The notes: generated from the sequence alone by a model not told the origin. Shown: positions 17,088 through 26,599, counted from the first letter of the stretch. The stretch is 64,000 nucleotides of DNA from SAR92 clade bacterium H455 (GCA_024802545.1 CP103416.1:434001-498000), one strand, 5' to 3'. Made by a program: numbers and translations.

Positions 17088-18587
17088 TTAAGCCACGCCT
17101 TTCCATTCCTTCCAGCGTTCTGCGTCTGGTGAGCCTTCAAATTCTAAATTGGCAACACCATCATCTAAGTGGTAGTACTCCATGACTTTGTCTAGTCCAC
17201 CACCACCGCAGTTTCCTTGCAGAATTTGATGGACGGGTAGCCAGGCGTGGACATACTTTTCAGGCTCATTATCAAAGATGCTTTTGCATGGATCTGAACA
17301 GAAGTGGAATCGCTCATCGTTGTAAATACTCTCGCGATAACTCACTTGAGTGGGGTCACTCATTTCCGTGAATGCCATGGGTATTTGACAAGTCTGACAA
17401 AGTTGGGGGAGTCCAGTGGTATAGAATCGCTCTCCTTTAGCTTCCATTTCTGCGGCGAGCTCCCAGCGCGGTCGGTAGTACTTATCGAAAGTGTCAGGAT
17501 ACTTCTCACTGAGCCAATCCATCTCTTCTGCAGTGGGTGTCCAGGTGTGGAATGCGGCAGCATGTGTGTATTGGTAGAAAATCCACCATGCCTGATGGCT
17601 GAGGTGTTCTTTTTCTTGTTTGATGGTCTCGGTATAGTCGGGCATTTTGATACCGTAGCGCTCCAGGTCTTTAAAAAGAGAACCGCCAGCGTCTTCGAAA
17701 TAGAGCTCCCAGGCTTCCTGCCAAGACATGACCTTCTGCGGCAGCATATAGTCCATCATCATTGCCACTAATGTCAGCAGACGATAGCCACGCCACAGCC
17801 ACTTATCTAGCCATTTCTGAACGATTGGCAAGTTATCTTCATGCTGCTCGAGAATGAATTTTATTATCTCAAGCCCAAGTGTCATATGCCGTGCCTCGTC
17901 GGATTGAGCAGAGAATCCGAAGGTCACTGTGGCCATATCGCCGTTATATGCGGCGCCAGACATAAATGGAACAAAAAGCAGATTGGTTAGAACATATTCA
18001 AATGAGAAACCGATGGCGATCATAAATTCAAATGGGCCGGCGGTGCGTGCGTCTTCAAAAAAAGATTTGGGCACTGACAAGTACCATAGGCGATCGTGCA
18101 TATGGTTAAACTCATCGAAGCCATCGAAGAATTTGTTGTAGTGGCTCATCGCGTGAATTTGAGTTTGAATATGACGCAACTCATCGATCGACTGCATCTG
18201 TGCTGCAACGCGCGCGCCAATGCCACCCATCTGACGACCAGTGAAGGCAAAGCCTAGGTGCGCAGCATGCTCTCCGGGACTGACGCCAGTTAAAAATAGC
18301 TTGATGGCATTGACGTAACGGGCATCAGTTACATTAGTCTGGCCGTTGTTTTGGGCAAATGCATCGTAAATGGCGTAGAGCTTCTTCTCTTTTTCAGCCT
18401 GGTACTTCCAGTAAGACTCCATGGTTAAACGGAACGGGTCTTCCCATTTATCCCAGTCAGTGATTTTTATGCCCTCAAACTCTTCGTAAGGGAATGCCTC
18501 TTTCCGATCTTCATAAGAGAACTCCCAGTCTAGGTCGCGGGTGAGTAATTTATACTTATCTTTCAAATTAAGTTTTTTAGGTGACAT
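17088..18587 (-). CDS. dmpN: Phenol hydroxylase P3, diiron oxygenase large subunit
   Basis: 499 residues. The six diiron ligands are visible: E106, E136 and H139 (DELRH), E197, E231 and H234 (DEARH), with the same spacings as in DmpN. A C-terminal YHS-like segment has cysteine pairs (CQTC near 393, and FCSDPC near 430). It hydroxylates phenol to catechol using O2 and electrons from DmpP, with the effector DmpM. The gene lies in the middle of the dmpKLMNOP block. Length and motifs leave little doubt. Confidence 0.98.
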   Translation of the reverse strand: MSPKKLNLKDKYKLLTRDLDWEFSYEDRKEAFPYEEFEGIKITDWDKWEDPFRLTMESYWKYQAEKEKKLYAIYDAFAQNNGQTNVTDARYVNAIKLFLTGVSPGEHAAHLGFAFTGRQMGGIGARVAAQMQSIDELRHIQTQIHAMSHYNKFFDGFDEFNHMHDRLWYLSVPKSFFEDARTAGPFEFMIAIGFSFEYVLTNLLFVPFMSGAAYNGDMATVTFGFSAQSDEARHMTLGLEIIKFILEQHEDNLPIVQKWLDKWLWRGYRLLTLVAMMMDYMLPQKVMSWQEAWELYFEDAGGSLFKDLERYGIKMPDYTETIKQEKEHLSHQAWWIFYQYTHAAAFHTWTPTAEEMDWLSEKYPDTFDKYYRPRWELAAEMEAKGERFYTTGLPQLCQTCQIPMAFTEMSDPTQVSYRESIYNDERFHFCSDPCKSIFDNEPEKYVHAWLPVHQILQGNCGGGGLDKVMEYYHLDDGVANLEFEGSPDAERWKEWKGVA

Positions 18588-18618
18588 TATCTAGGTCCTT
18601 TTTTTACTTTAATCTAAA

Positions 18619-18888
18619 TTAGTTATTCCACATGATTTTGAAATAGTCGTCGTCTTCGTCAATATGTCCTGTGAGTGTTATCAGGTTGATGTGCAGTGAC
18701 TGCACATCCCACTCCATTCCTATCTGTTCTGAAACAGTGTCACGATTGATGATCAGTGATCCTTCATTCTCTACTCGGATCATTGCTGGCTCGTAATGCA
18801 CTACTGCGGTCGTGTTGTCTTGCTCAATCGCGGCAACGATATAGCGAGACTCGTCGTTATCCTGAAAAGCAATTTGTACTCGTGACAT
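18619..18888 (-). CDS. dmpM: Phenol hydroxylase P2 effector (coupling) protein
   Basis: 89 residues, cofactor-free, matching the length of DmpM. It begins MSRVQIAFQDNDESRYIVAA and ends with ITLTGHIDEDDDYFKIMWNN, in line with MmoB/DmpM family proteins. It binds the hydroxylase and gates substrate and oxygen access. It lies between the two larger hydroxylase subunits, as in all dmp-type clusters. A strong AGGTTTCCT-type spacing precedes the ATG. Confidence 0.95.
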   Translation of the reverse strand: MSRVQIAFQDNDESRYIVAAIEQDNTTAVVHYEPAMIRVENEGSLIINRDTVSEQIGMEWDVQSLHINLITLTGHIDEDDDYFKIMWNN

Positions 18889-18912
18889 AGGAAACCTCCG
18901 TTAATCCAACAA

Positions 18913-19899
18913 TTAGCAGTTCAGACCCACTTTGGTCAGTCGTTTTTCAAGCACAGCAAAGGCGTCTGCTAGGGCTTTATCGCCAAGCAAAGCACTGGCA
19001 AGCGGTTCAAGCGCTTCTTGAGCACGAATACGCCATGTGCTGATCCAAGCCAGAACCTGATTGCTATTATGCTCACTCTCTGTGACTACCACTTTGAGAA
19101 CCGAGTCAGACCAGCGCTGAGAATCCTTAGCACGATCCTGCATGAACTCCATTAGTAAGAGTAAGTCTCGCCCATTATTGTTGGTAAGCCATTCATCGAA
19201 TTGACGGTAGTAAAGGTCGTTGATTAACGTGTCTAAGACTATGTCTTGCGCAATAAAGGCCTCAAACCAGTCCTTTATCGTTAGCGTTTTTTCACAGTAG
19301 GCTCTCACCCCCTGCCAGGCAGGATTACTCATCCAGTGCTCTTTAGCCGTAGCTAGTGAATCACCTGTATTACCGTCGAGGGCCAGTCCTATTTTTGAGA
19401 AGTATTGTGCGTTACCAAATCGATCCATTGCCTCAAAAATGAGCGCCTGCGTGACTGCAGTTCCTGTGCCATGTGCAGTGCCGTACATATTGTTTAAGTT
19501 GGCAGCTACCTCGGCATGGCGCATGGGGATCACTAGCTGAATAATTTTTTCTCGCAAACTACTGTCAATGCTGTCTCCAAGTCCACGTTTCTCAAAAAAC
19601 TTAAAGTTGCCCTCAGCCGTCTCTTGCATCTTTGAACGGTTTTGAACATAGGGGCCATAGTAAAATTGGCGAGGATCCTTAAGGTCATACCAATCACCCA
19701 TAACCACAGCGGTTCTAGCTGGATCATTGATTTCACGATCTTGATCCCACAGCGGTTTGTAGTGGAAGTTGTGCGTTGAATGCACGTCGTATGTAGCCTC
19801 CTGATACCGCGTTGCAGGCTTGTCTCCGAATCGACGTTCGATGTGTGCATAAGTGTTTCGAATAGGCTTCATAGTCGAAGTTTTTATTTCAATAGTCAT
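18913..19899 (-). CDS. dmpL: Phenol hydroxylase P1 (beta) subunit
   Basis: 328 residues, all-helical, related to the large subunit but without metal ligands. Recognisable stretches are PIRNTYAHIERRFGDKPATR near the start, DPRQFYYGPYVQNRSKMQ, and HAEVAANLNNMYGTAHGTGT. It packs against DmpN in the dimeric hydroxylase. The gene follows dmpK by 72 bases and precedes dmpM by 24. Confidence 0.96.
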   Translation of the reverse strand: MTIEIKTSTMKPIRNTYAHIERRFGDKPATRYQEATYDVHSTHNFHYKPLWDQDREINDPARTAVVMGDWYDLKDPRQFYYGPYVQNRSKMQETAEGNFKFFEKRGLGDSIDSSLREKIIQLVIPMRHAEVAANLNNMYGTAHGTGTAVTQALIFEAMDRFGNAQYFSKIGLALDGNTGDSLATAKEHWMSNPAWQGVRAYCEKTLTIKDWFEAFIAQDIVLDTLINDLYYRQFDEWLTNNNGRDLLLLMEFMQDRAKDSQRWSDSVLKVVVTESEHNSNQVLAWISTWRIRAQEALEPLASALLGDKALADAFAVLEKRLTKVGLNC

Positions 19900-19971
19900 T
19901 GCGTACCCGTTCTTAATCCAGTGGTTGCTTTAGTAGCCTTTAGCGCGTCGAGGCTGTGGCTTATCGTTAAT

Positions 19972-20232
19972 TCATCTGTTGTGTTTGGCTGCGAGGGTGT
20001 CGGTACCGTAGCGCCACTTTTCAGCATCTTCGTCAACCAGTTGGCACTGCTCAGGTGTCATTTCAGTGACTTGGTTGGCGATGCAAAATTCATCAAATGC
20101 CTTTTTCGGCAGTATCAGCTCAACGTAGAGACGAGGATCATCAATAGCGAAATCAAATTCCACGAACTGATCTCGAACAATGTTTCGTATGCGTACATAC
20201 TTACTTTTATCTCCCACCTCAAACCTTCGCAT
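19972..20232 (-). CDS. dmpK: Phenol hydroxylase P0 assembly subunit
   Basis: 86 residues, the first gene of the phenol operon. It contains the pattern KYVRIRNIVRDQFVEFDFAI and a C-terminal TPEQCQLVDEDAEKWRYG typical of DmpK. In Pseudomonas P0 helps form the active hydroxylase, possibly through iron insertion, and is not part of the final enzyme. The ATG at 20232 has AAAGGGG upstream, and a sigma-54 promoter lies about 58 bases further up. Confidence 0.93.
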   Translation of the reverse strand: MRRFEVGDKSKYVRIRNIVRDQFVEFDFAIDDPRLYVELILPKKAFDEFCIANQVTEMTPEQCQLVDEDAEKWRYGTDTLAAKHNR

Positions 20233-20289
20233 GACATCCCCTTTAAATTTTTATGAGTCGAGCTTTTAAGCGCCCTTTAATACGGATAA

Positions 20290-20305
20290 AGCAAGCACTA
20301 TGCCA
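20290..20305 (-). promoter_or_regulatory. Sigma-54 promoter of the phenol operon
   Basis: Read on the minus strand the bases are TGGCATAGTGCTTGCT. GG and GC are exactly 10 bases apart and the fit to TGGCAC-N5-TTGCW is close. Transcription should begin near 20279, leaving about 47 bases before the dmpK start. The dmp and xyl upper operons are known to use sigma-54 with DmpR or XylR, and the matching activator gene is at 28182. Confidence 0.88.
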
Positions 20306-20322
20306 AAAGTTATTTTTCTTAG

Positions 20323-20335
20323 CATCCTGTTGATT
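20323..20335 (-). promoter_or_regulatory. Possible IHF site
   Basis: On the minus strand AATCAACAGGATG fits WATCAANNNNTTR with one mismatch. It lies between the -24 element and the activator site, where IHF bends DNA in DmpR- and XylR-controlled promoters. IHF sites are degenerate, so this is only suggestive. Confidence 0.35.
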
Positions 20336-20411
20336 TCAAAGTCTTTTTTTACGGCCTGAATGCTACTGTCGGGGGAGGGTTGGCGCAGACGGGGGATGGC
20401 TGGCCGTTTTT

Positions 20412-20427
20412 TGGACCAATTGATCAA
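20412..20427. promoter_or_regulatory. DmpR/XylR-type upstream activator site
   Basis: TGGACCAATTGATCAA agrees with the palindromic XylR/DmpR site TTGATCAATTGATCAA at 14 of 16 positions. It lies about 110-120 bases upstream of the dmpK -24 element, the usual distance. A degenerate second copy may be at 20452-20467 (centre 40 bases away, about 11 of 16). The regulator encoded at 28182 is the likely binder. Confidence 0.72.
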
Positions 20428-20716
20428 ATATGGATTCCTACACAAATATTCTCGAGGATTTGGTTAAAAAAGATTGTTGTAACGCTTGTCGAACTCTAGG
20501 TTAGCGGAAAATTTTCACGTGCTGATTTCGCACTCGCTTTTTAGTGCCTTCTACACTTAAGTCGCTGTATATAGGGTAAAAAATTAATCCATTGAGCCGA
20601 AACTCTGGATCTTTTTTCACCTGATTACATCTTTTTATTTGAAGTATTTGTGAGACCTGATGAATTTGGATTGTGAAATACAAAAGGGAGAATTAATGGG
20701 CGAGACGAACTAAAGG

Positions 20717-20732
20717 TTTATCAAATGATAAA
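20717..20732. promoter_or_regulatory. Second DmpR-type activator site, facing the plus-strand transport genes
   Basis: TTTATCAAATGATAAA is a near-perfect palindrome (arms TTTATCA and TGATAAA) and agrees with the DmpR/XylR site at 13 of 16 positions. It lies about 122-137 bases upstream of the -24-like element at 20854, the same geometry as at dmpK. Chance AT-rich palindromes occur, so this depends on the promoter call. Confidence 0.45.
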
Positions 20733-20853
20733 TTTATTCAACCGGCAGTAATTTTTGAAAAATCTTAGAAGTTGTACCCACAAATGAGTTGAATACATTA
20801 AAACTGATAAAAAACAGGCGGTTATCGAGATTGTTTTTTTGGATTGAGATTGT

Positions 20854-20869
20854 TGGCACGGATTTTGGA
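20854..20869 (+). promoter_or_regulatory. Probable sigma-54 promoter of the transport set
   Basis: TGGCACGGATTTTGGA has a perfect -24 element (TGGCACG) and a near -12 element, with GG where GC is usual. Transcription would start near 20880, about 114 bases before the GTG of the first gene. The broken -12 dinucleotide may make it weak. No better promoter is evident in this orientation. Confidence 0.5.
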
Positions 20870-20993
20870 TTGTTTACAGCATGTGCTCTGTAGAAAGTGC
20901 CACCCTTTAAGGGAGACGGTCGACTAGTTGAGATGTTAACCAGTCAGAAGATCGCAGGCTATTGAGCAAGCTTAAATAAGCGGGGGAGTTTTA

Positions 20994-22046
20994 GTGAATT
21001 TTGTTTCATCTGTAAATAGTGCGTCTGATACTAACGGTTGTACTGCTGGCCATTCTAATCCGAGTTGCCTGCACAAGGGCTCGGGCCTCATTCGACATTT
21101 CTCCAGCGCAGCCATTCTCGCCATGGCTGGCTTCCTCTGCGCCTGTGAGGCGCGTTTAAATCTCTCTGGCGTCGAAGACACTCTCAATCAGCCTATCCGT
21201 CGCACCGACCAGCTTATGGTGTTAGAGCATGTTGGCGAAACCTTGGTCATGTTGGGTAATGACGGACTGCTGCTGAGACGGCCCATAGAGGGTGAGGTTT
21301 GGCAGCGTGACCAGCTTGGTGATGCCGATAACCATCCGGACTTTATCAGTGGAGCTGTGTGTGGTGATGGTTCGCTGGTGGCTTTGTCTTATCAGGCGGA
21401 CGTTTGGCATTCCCGTGATCAGGGTGAATCGTGGCAAACCTATTCCTTGCCAACAGATGAGGATGTTCAAGACATTGATTGTACTCAGAGCAACGAACTA
21501 TGGGTCGTCGGTAGCTTTTCAACAATGCTTCACAGTTCTGCTGCAGGTCAAGAGTGGGAGGTCACCACTCTGGATGAAGATGCAATGCTAACCGCCGTTA
21601 CTTTTTCTAGTGCCGAACAGGGCTATTCAGCTGGAGAGTTCGGCTTACTGGCAGTCACTAAGGATGCTGGGGACAGTTGGACTGTTGTTGATCTGATCGG
21701 CGATGAATTGTACCCATTGGCAGTTCACTTTGATCTTGCGGGTAACGGTTGGGTGGGAGGTTTGCAGGGTGTGATTATGCGATCCCGCGACGGTGGAGAG
21801 AGCTGGGAGCGAACCGACACACCTACTGAATCTCCAATCTACAAATTTTTGATGGTGGGTGAAAAGCTTATAGCCACCGGTGATCAGGGCGTTATTCTTC
21901 AATGGTCGGAAGGGGCTTGGCGGAAAGTCGAAACGCCCGATATACCGACTTACTTTCGTGCTGGGGTTGCGCTGGATAATCAACGCGCCCTTATAGCCGG
22001 CGGTTGGGGTGTTTTACTACCCCTGTCTTTAGACGCCTCTCTTTAA
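20994..22046 (+). CDS. YCF48/Asp-box beta-propeller lipoprotein-like protein
   Basis: 350 residues from a GTG start chosen because GGGGGAG lies 5 bases upstream. A hydrophobic stretch ends in FLCAC near residues 47-51, a plausible but imperfect lipobox. The rest is a propeller with at least three Asp-box motifs (HSRDQGESW, TKDAGDSW, SRDGGESW) and a glycine-rich GGWGVLL end, as in YCF48-type proteins. It is exported and probably tethered. It lies 28 bases before the MMPL gene, and by position acts as an accessory or scaffold of that transporter. Function in this setting is unproven. Confidence 0.78.
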   Translation: MNFVSSVNSASDTNGCTAGHSNPSCLHKGSGLIRHFSSAAILAMAGFLCACEARLNLSGVEDTLNQPIRRTDQLMVLEHVGETLVMLGNDGLLLRRPIEGEVWQRDQLGDADNHPDFISGAVCGDGSLVALSYQADVWHSRDQGESWQTYSLPTDEDVQDIDCTQSNELWVVGSFSTMLHSSAAGQEWEVTTLDEDAMLTAVTFSSAEQGYSAGEFGLLAVTKDAGDSWTVVDLIGDELYPLAVHFDLAGNGWVGGLQGVIMRSRDGGESWERTDTPTESPIYKFLMVGEKLIATGDQGVILQWSEGAWRKVETPDIPTYFRAGVALDNQRALIAGGWGVLLPLSLDASL

Positions 22047-22074
22047 GTGCAGTATCAATATGGAAAATTACTGA

Positions 22075-24468
22075 ATGTCTGAGCAATCTCATTTTTTTAA
22101 TCGAGTTGAAATAAGTCTGTTTGCCAATCCTAAATTGGTTCTTCTGGCAATTTTTGCTACGACATTGTTTTTTGCATGGCAGATACCCAGCGTAAAAATG
22201 TACTCAGATTTTGCAGACTTACTGCCACAAAAACATCCTTATATCGAACTTCACAATGAGATAAAAGATAACTTTGGCGGCGCTAATGTGATCATAGTGG
22301 GCGTTGAAGTTGAAGAGGGAAACATATTTTCCAATGAGACGTTAGAGCTCATCCACCAGGTGACTCAAGCCGTGGATAATCTGCCTGGCGTTAACCACAA
22401 TCTGGTTTCTAGTTTTACTCACCGCACGACTCGAAAGGTGTGGCTCACTGAGATGGGCAATATTGTCTCGGACCCATATTATAGACCCCAAGACCCCCTG
22501 ATGAGTGCAGAGGCATTGACTGAGCTGAGTAAGGCAGTTGTCGCTAATCCTCAGGTCTATGGCCCTTTGGTCTCGTCCGACATGAAGACCGCGTTAATTA
22601 AGGCACAGCTCAACGAGGGAGCGCTCGATTACGAAAAGACCTTTGCGCAGCTACAACAATTGCGCGCAGATTATGCTCGCGAAGGGATCAATATCTATGC
22701 CACTGGTCAGCCGGTGCTGGTTGGCTGGGCCTACTACTACAAAGATCAAATTTTCCAGATTTTAGTTTTTACTGCGCTGATTATGGTAACGCTACTGATC
22801 TTTCATTTTCGTTCATGGTATGGCGTGCTGGTTCCGTTGGCTGGAGTGTTGGTGTCTACTACTTGGGGCATTGGGATTATTTCGCTGTTTGGCTACAACC
22901 TCGACCCACTGGGTTTGGTGATTCCCTTTCTAATCTCGGCGCGAGCGATGTCGCATGGGATTCAGCTAGTCGAGCGTTACTATGCAGAACTTGAAGAAAC
23001 GAGAAATTCTCATGATGCTGCACGGCGTACTTTTGAAAACCTGTTCCGCCCAGGCTCATTGGGAGTTGTCTCAGACGCAGTGGGACTATTGCTGATTGCA
23101 ATTGGCTCTATTCCACTCAATACCAAATTGGCCCACTACTCGTCTCTTTGGGCGCTGAGCATCATTATAACCGTGCTGTTAGCCGTCCCTTTGCTGTTGT
23201 CTGTGCTGCCTAAACCGTCCAAAACACAGCTAAAACAAAATGTGTTGCGTCACGTCGCTGATTCCGCCAGCGGGGTTGTCGTCGCTAATCCAGCGTTAAT
23301 TTTGATGGTCGGACTGGTTCTCACCGTTGGTGGTGGCTTTGTAGCCTCCCATGTGACCATCGGTGAATCGGAGCCTGGATCACCTATTCTGTATCAGGAT
23401 CACGACTACAATATCTCGTCTAAAGCGATCAACGACAGTTTTCCTGGTTCAGAGGAGCTTTATATAGTCGCCGAGCATCGCGATGAGGGTGGTATGAAAA
23501 AGCCCGAAGTGCTGCGAGAGCTAGAAGCTCTGCAACGCCATATGCTGCTCGATCCAGATGTGGGTGGTTCCAAGGGGATGCCCGACCTGATAAAACAAGT
23601 AAATCGGTTACTGCACAATAACGATCCGCGCTGGCAGCAGATACCCAAAGATGAGTTTTATGTGGGTGGTTTGATGTTTGCCTACATGGCGTCTAGCCCA
23701 ATTCCTGGGGCTTTGAAAGAGTTTGTTGATCCTTCGGAACGTGTAGCTAACCTAGTCTTTTTTTATAAAGATCACCAGGGTGAGACTATCCGTCGTGCTA
23801 TCCACACGGCGAAGCAGTGGATCGAAGAAAATGATGGCAAGGTTGATGGTCTAAGTATTCGCCTTGCTGGCGGTACCATCGGTGTTACAGCAGCAATGAA
23901 CGAAGCGGCCTTCGATACTAACAAGGTTGTGTTGCCGCTGGTATTTTTGCTGATCTTCGCTTTTGTAATGATTTTCTACCGCTCGCTCCAGGCCGGTTTC
24001 ATGATGTTCGTGGCAATGTTCTTCGCCACTACGCTTACCTATGCCTACATGGGCTTGGCAGAGGTCGGCATCAATATCAATACGGTGCCGATTATTGCGG
24101 TCGGCGTAGGTGTCGGTATCGATTATTCCATTTATATGATGGACCGTATCCGCGAGGAGATGGTGCGTCGTGGTGACCTGCGAGAGTCGGTGCGTGCGGC
24201 ACTGCGCACCACTGGACTGGCGGTCAGCTTTACAGCAATTACTTTGATTGCTGGGATCGTGATGTGGATTTTTCTCTCCGATTTACGCTTTCAGGCTGAT
24301 GCGGCTCTGCTGCTCAGTGTCATGGTAGTGCTCAACGGTATCGCCGCTCTCTGGCTAGTGCCGTCTTGGGTACTGGTCTTTAAACCGAAGTTTATAACCC
24401 AATTGTCTGATGATGCCGGTGAAATTATCCAGCGGAATCACTCACAAGCCCCGTCTGAAGATTTGTGA
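22075..24468 (+). CDS. MMPL/RND-superfamily inner-membrane transporter
   Basis: 797 residues with the RND plan: one helix near residue 20, a periplasmic loop (to about 215), five helices with a sterol-sensing-like region, a second helix near 410, a second loop, then the last five helices. The fourth helix of the second half contains IIAVGVGVGIDYSIYMMDRI, with the acidic residue used for proton coupling. Size and lack of a large third lobe fit MmpL/HpnN-type lipid exporters rather than AcrB. Neighbouring DUF1302 and DUF1329 proteins suggest movement of a hydrophobic compound between membranes. Direction is unknown. Confidence 0.88.
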   Translation: MSEQSHFFNRVEISLFANPKLVLLAIFATTLFFAWQIPSVKMYSDFADLLPQKHPYIELHNEIKDNFGGANVIIVGVEVEEGNIFSNETLELIHQVTQAVDNLPGVNHNLVSSFTHRTTRKVWLTEMGNIVSDPYYRPQDPLMSAEALTELSKAVVANPQVYGPLVSSDMKTALIKAQLNEGALDYEKTFAQLQQLRADYAREGINIYATGQPVLVGWAYYYKDQIFQILVFTALIMVTLLIFHFRSWYGVLVPLAGVLVSTTWGIGIISLFGYNLDPLGLVIPFLISARAMSHGIQLVERYYAELEETRNSHDAARRTFENLFRPGSLGVVSDAVGLLLIAIGSIPLNTKLAHYSSLWALSIIITVLLAVPLLLSVLPKPSKTQLKQNVLRHVADSASGVVVANPALILMVGLVLTVGGGFVASHVTIGESEPGSPILYQDHDYNISSKAINDSFPGSEELYIVAEHRDEGGMKKPEVLRELEALQRHMLLDPDVGGSKGMPDLIKQVNRLLHNNDPRWQQIPKDEFYVGGLMFAYMASSPIPGALKEFVDPSERVANLVFFYKDHQGETIRRAIHTAKQWIEENDGKVDGLSIRLAGGTIGVTAAMNEAAFDTNKVVLPLVFLLIFAFVMIFYRSLQAGFMMFVAMFFATTLTYAYMGLAEVGININTVPIIAVGVGVGIDYSIYMMDRIREEMVRRGDLRESVRAALRTTGLAVSFTAITLIAGIVMWIFLSDLRFQADAALLLSVMVVLNGIAALWLVPSWVLVFKPKFITQLSDDAGEIIQRNHSQAPSEDL

Positions 24469-24532
24469 TAGCTGTGGTACTTGGTATCAATCACCCTTCA
24501 GAAAATAATTAAACTAGAAAAGGAGCAACACT

Positions 24533-26599
24533 ATGTATTTACAAAGCTCTATGAAACGTCTGGCCTTTGGCCTTACAGTCGCTGGAATTGCCAGTGCTGC
24601 AATGGTTGAAAGTGCTCTTAGTAGAGACGTCGAATGGTCCGGTTTTGGCGAAGAGGTGGTTCACCACCGCAAAGATATCGGTATTTCCAAAGCGCGCAGT
24701 GGCTTCCAGCTGGAGGGACTAAAGTTTGTTGGCGACGTTGGCCCATTTAGCAATGTCAGCGTCAACGGTATTATGCGCATTAGCTACGACGCCGTGTATG
24801 ATTTGAATGACGATGAATATGGCGATAAGGCCGGTGGCGCAGCGTTCCTCAACTCCTATGGATTGGCCAATATTGGCGCGCCGACTTTGGTGCCGGTTAA
24901 CGGCGATGGTCTTGGTCCTGCTGGTGGCCTCAATGTAGGCAACTTCGCCGTAATTAACATTTTAGGACCAAGAGTGGAGGAGATTACGGGGGCGCCCGCG
25001 GGAACATTTTCTGGTCCTACAGGCATGCTGGCAGGTAATACATTTGTGGATAGTTACCCCGACAACCCGAATGTCGGCATGATTACCCTGGGTGATCATC
25101 TGCGCAACCATGCCGATGGCGTTGCCTTCGGTGTGCCGGTGCGTCCTTGTGATACCGACAGTCGCGGCTGTATCAATGACTACATGGATGCCGACAAAAA
25201 AGAGTTAGCATCACCGGAGATATTTAGCGATCGCGCCGACTGGCTGCGTGAACTCTATGTCGATGCCACGTTATTGGGAAGTGGTGATAATGAAATTAAC
25301 TTCCGTCTCGGTAAGCAGCAGGTGATCTGGGGTCGTACGGATCTGTTCCGCGTTCTTGATGTGATTAACCCTGTGGATTACTCGCGTAACAACATCTACG
25401 ACGAGTTGGAAGATATTCGTATTCCGATGTGGATGCTCAAGGCTGACTTTCGCTTTGGCGCCACCGGCTCGTTCGATGACTTGAACATGCAGGTGGTGTG
25501 GAACTTCGATAAGTTCCGTCCCAACAACCTCGGGCAGTGCGGTACCCCCAATGTGATTTTGGATGCGGGATGTTTCTTCCGTGGTATGAAGAATTTGTGG
25601 GATAACGGTGGCACTGTTGCCAACTTTGCGCCATTTGACCCAGCAGACCCGAGTCTAGGACTTTTGGCTACCAACTTTGGACCGCAGACCATTGGTATTC
25701 GGAATGTCGACCTGCCCTCATGGAAACTCTCGAATACTCAGTTAGGTTTTAAGGTTGAGGGTGTGAGCGGTGATTTTGGTTGGTCTGTCAATGCCTTAAC
25801 CTATCGCTCGCAGCTGCCTTCACTGCGTGCTGGCAATGTTGAAGTGGTTAATCCATTTACCGGCGGAGCTGCACAGACTTATGACCATCTAATTGCTTTC
25901 GATGTGGCTTTTCCCCGAGTAAATTTAGTTGGCGCTTCGGTGGATTACTATTCGCAGGCTATTGATACTGTATTTCGTGTAGAGATAGCGGGCACTCAGG
26001 GTGAAGAGTTTGCCAATACCCTGCGCCCTGAACTCTACTCGGAGTCGGATGTGGTGCGCTTTGTCGTTGGTGCAGACAAAAATTTCTTTATCCGCGCGCT
26101 CAATAAAGATCGTGCCTTCTTGATTTCAGGTCAAATCTTTGGTCAGCATTTACTCGACCATGAACTAGGTCAAGCGACTTTGGGCAAAGTAGGTATGCCT
26201 GATTGGGAGAAGAATCACATTGCTACGCTATTGGTCAAAGGTTGGTGGATGAATGATCGGTTAAGCCCTCAGGTGATTATGGCGCATGACTTCCGCGCTG
26301 GTGCGACAGTGATATCGCCCTCTATCGATTGGTTAATTAGTGACAATTGGCAGCTAGTGCTGACCGGCAATTACAAAACCGGTGGTAGCGATCATAAGTT
26401 TGACGACTGTCGCTTATGTAATCCCTTTGGACCGTTCACCACGTCTATCCCCGCTTTGCCAGAGCATGGTGCTGATGGTTTAACCTCAGGCTCAGCAGGC
26501 CTGACTGGTTTCGAACCGCTCGGGCGCTTTCGTTCTGGCCCATTGGGCATGGCAGAGAAAGAAGACGAGATCCAAATTGCTATTCGTTACCGTTTCTAA
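24533..26599 (+). CDS. DUF1302 outer-membrane protein
   Basis: 688 residues with a strong AAGGAG ribosome site. A signal peptide spans about residues 1-30 (MKRLAFGLTVAGIASAAMVESALS). The body is rich in alternating aromatic strands with segments such as FRLGKQQVIWGRTDLFRVLDV and VNPVDYS typical of DUF1302, and it ends in IAIRYRF, the C-terminal phenylalanine of an outer-membrane barrel. DUF1302 genes commonly occur beside DUF1329 genes in hydrocarbon- and steroid-using proteobacteria. It may be the outer-membrane channel of the set. The substrate is not known. Confidence 0.87.
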   Translation: MYLQSSMKRLAFGLTVAGIASAAMVESALSRDVEWSGFGEEVVHHRKDIGISKARSGFQLEGLKFVGDVGPFSNVSVNGIMRISYDAVYDLNDDEYGDKAGGAAFLNSYGLANIGAPTLVPVNGDGLGPAGGLNVGNFAVINILGPRVEEITGAPAGTFSGPTGMLAGNTFVDSYPDNPNVGMITLGDHLRNHADGVAFGVPVRPCDTDSRGCINDYMDADKKELASPEIFSDRADWLRELYVDATLLGSGDNEINFRLGKQQVIWGRTDLFRVLDVINPVDYSRNNIYDELEDIRIPMWMLKADFRFGATGSFDDLNMQVVWNFDKFRPNNLGQCGTPNVILDAGCFFRGMKNLWDNGGTVANFAPFDPADPSLGLLATNFGPQTIGIRNVDLPSWKLSNTQLGFKVEGVSGDFGWSVNALTYRSQLPSLRAGNVEVVNPFTGGAAQTYDHLIAFDVAFPRVNLVGASVDYYSQAIDTVFRVEIAGTQGEEFANTLRPELYSESDVVRFVVGADKNFFIRALNKDRAFLISGQIFGQHLLDHELGQATLGKVGMPDWEKNHIATLLVKGWWMNDRLSPQVIMAHDFRAGATVISPSIDWLISDNWQLVLTGNYKTGGSDHKFDDCRLCNPFGPFTTSIPALPEHGADGLTSGSAGLTGFEPLGRFRSGPLGMAEKEDEIQIAIRYRF

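Larger units (their letters stand above)
20233..20993. other. Divergent control region
   Basis: 761 bases, AT-rich, between dmpK (minus) and the YCF48-like gene (plus). It holds the two promoter and activator-site pairs listed separately. The short minus-strand frame at 20501-20683 lacks family resemblance and crosses the control sequences, so I do not call a gene. Confidence 0.7.

Noticed and set aside
17304-17771. 155-residue plus-strand frame
   Set aside because: Antisense to dmpN, whose diiron ligands are all intact.
20501-20683. 60-residue minus-strand frame in the control region
   Set aside because: No family match by eye, low-complexity basic composition, and it lies across a region explained by control sequences.
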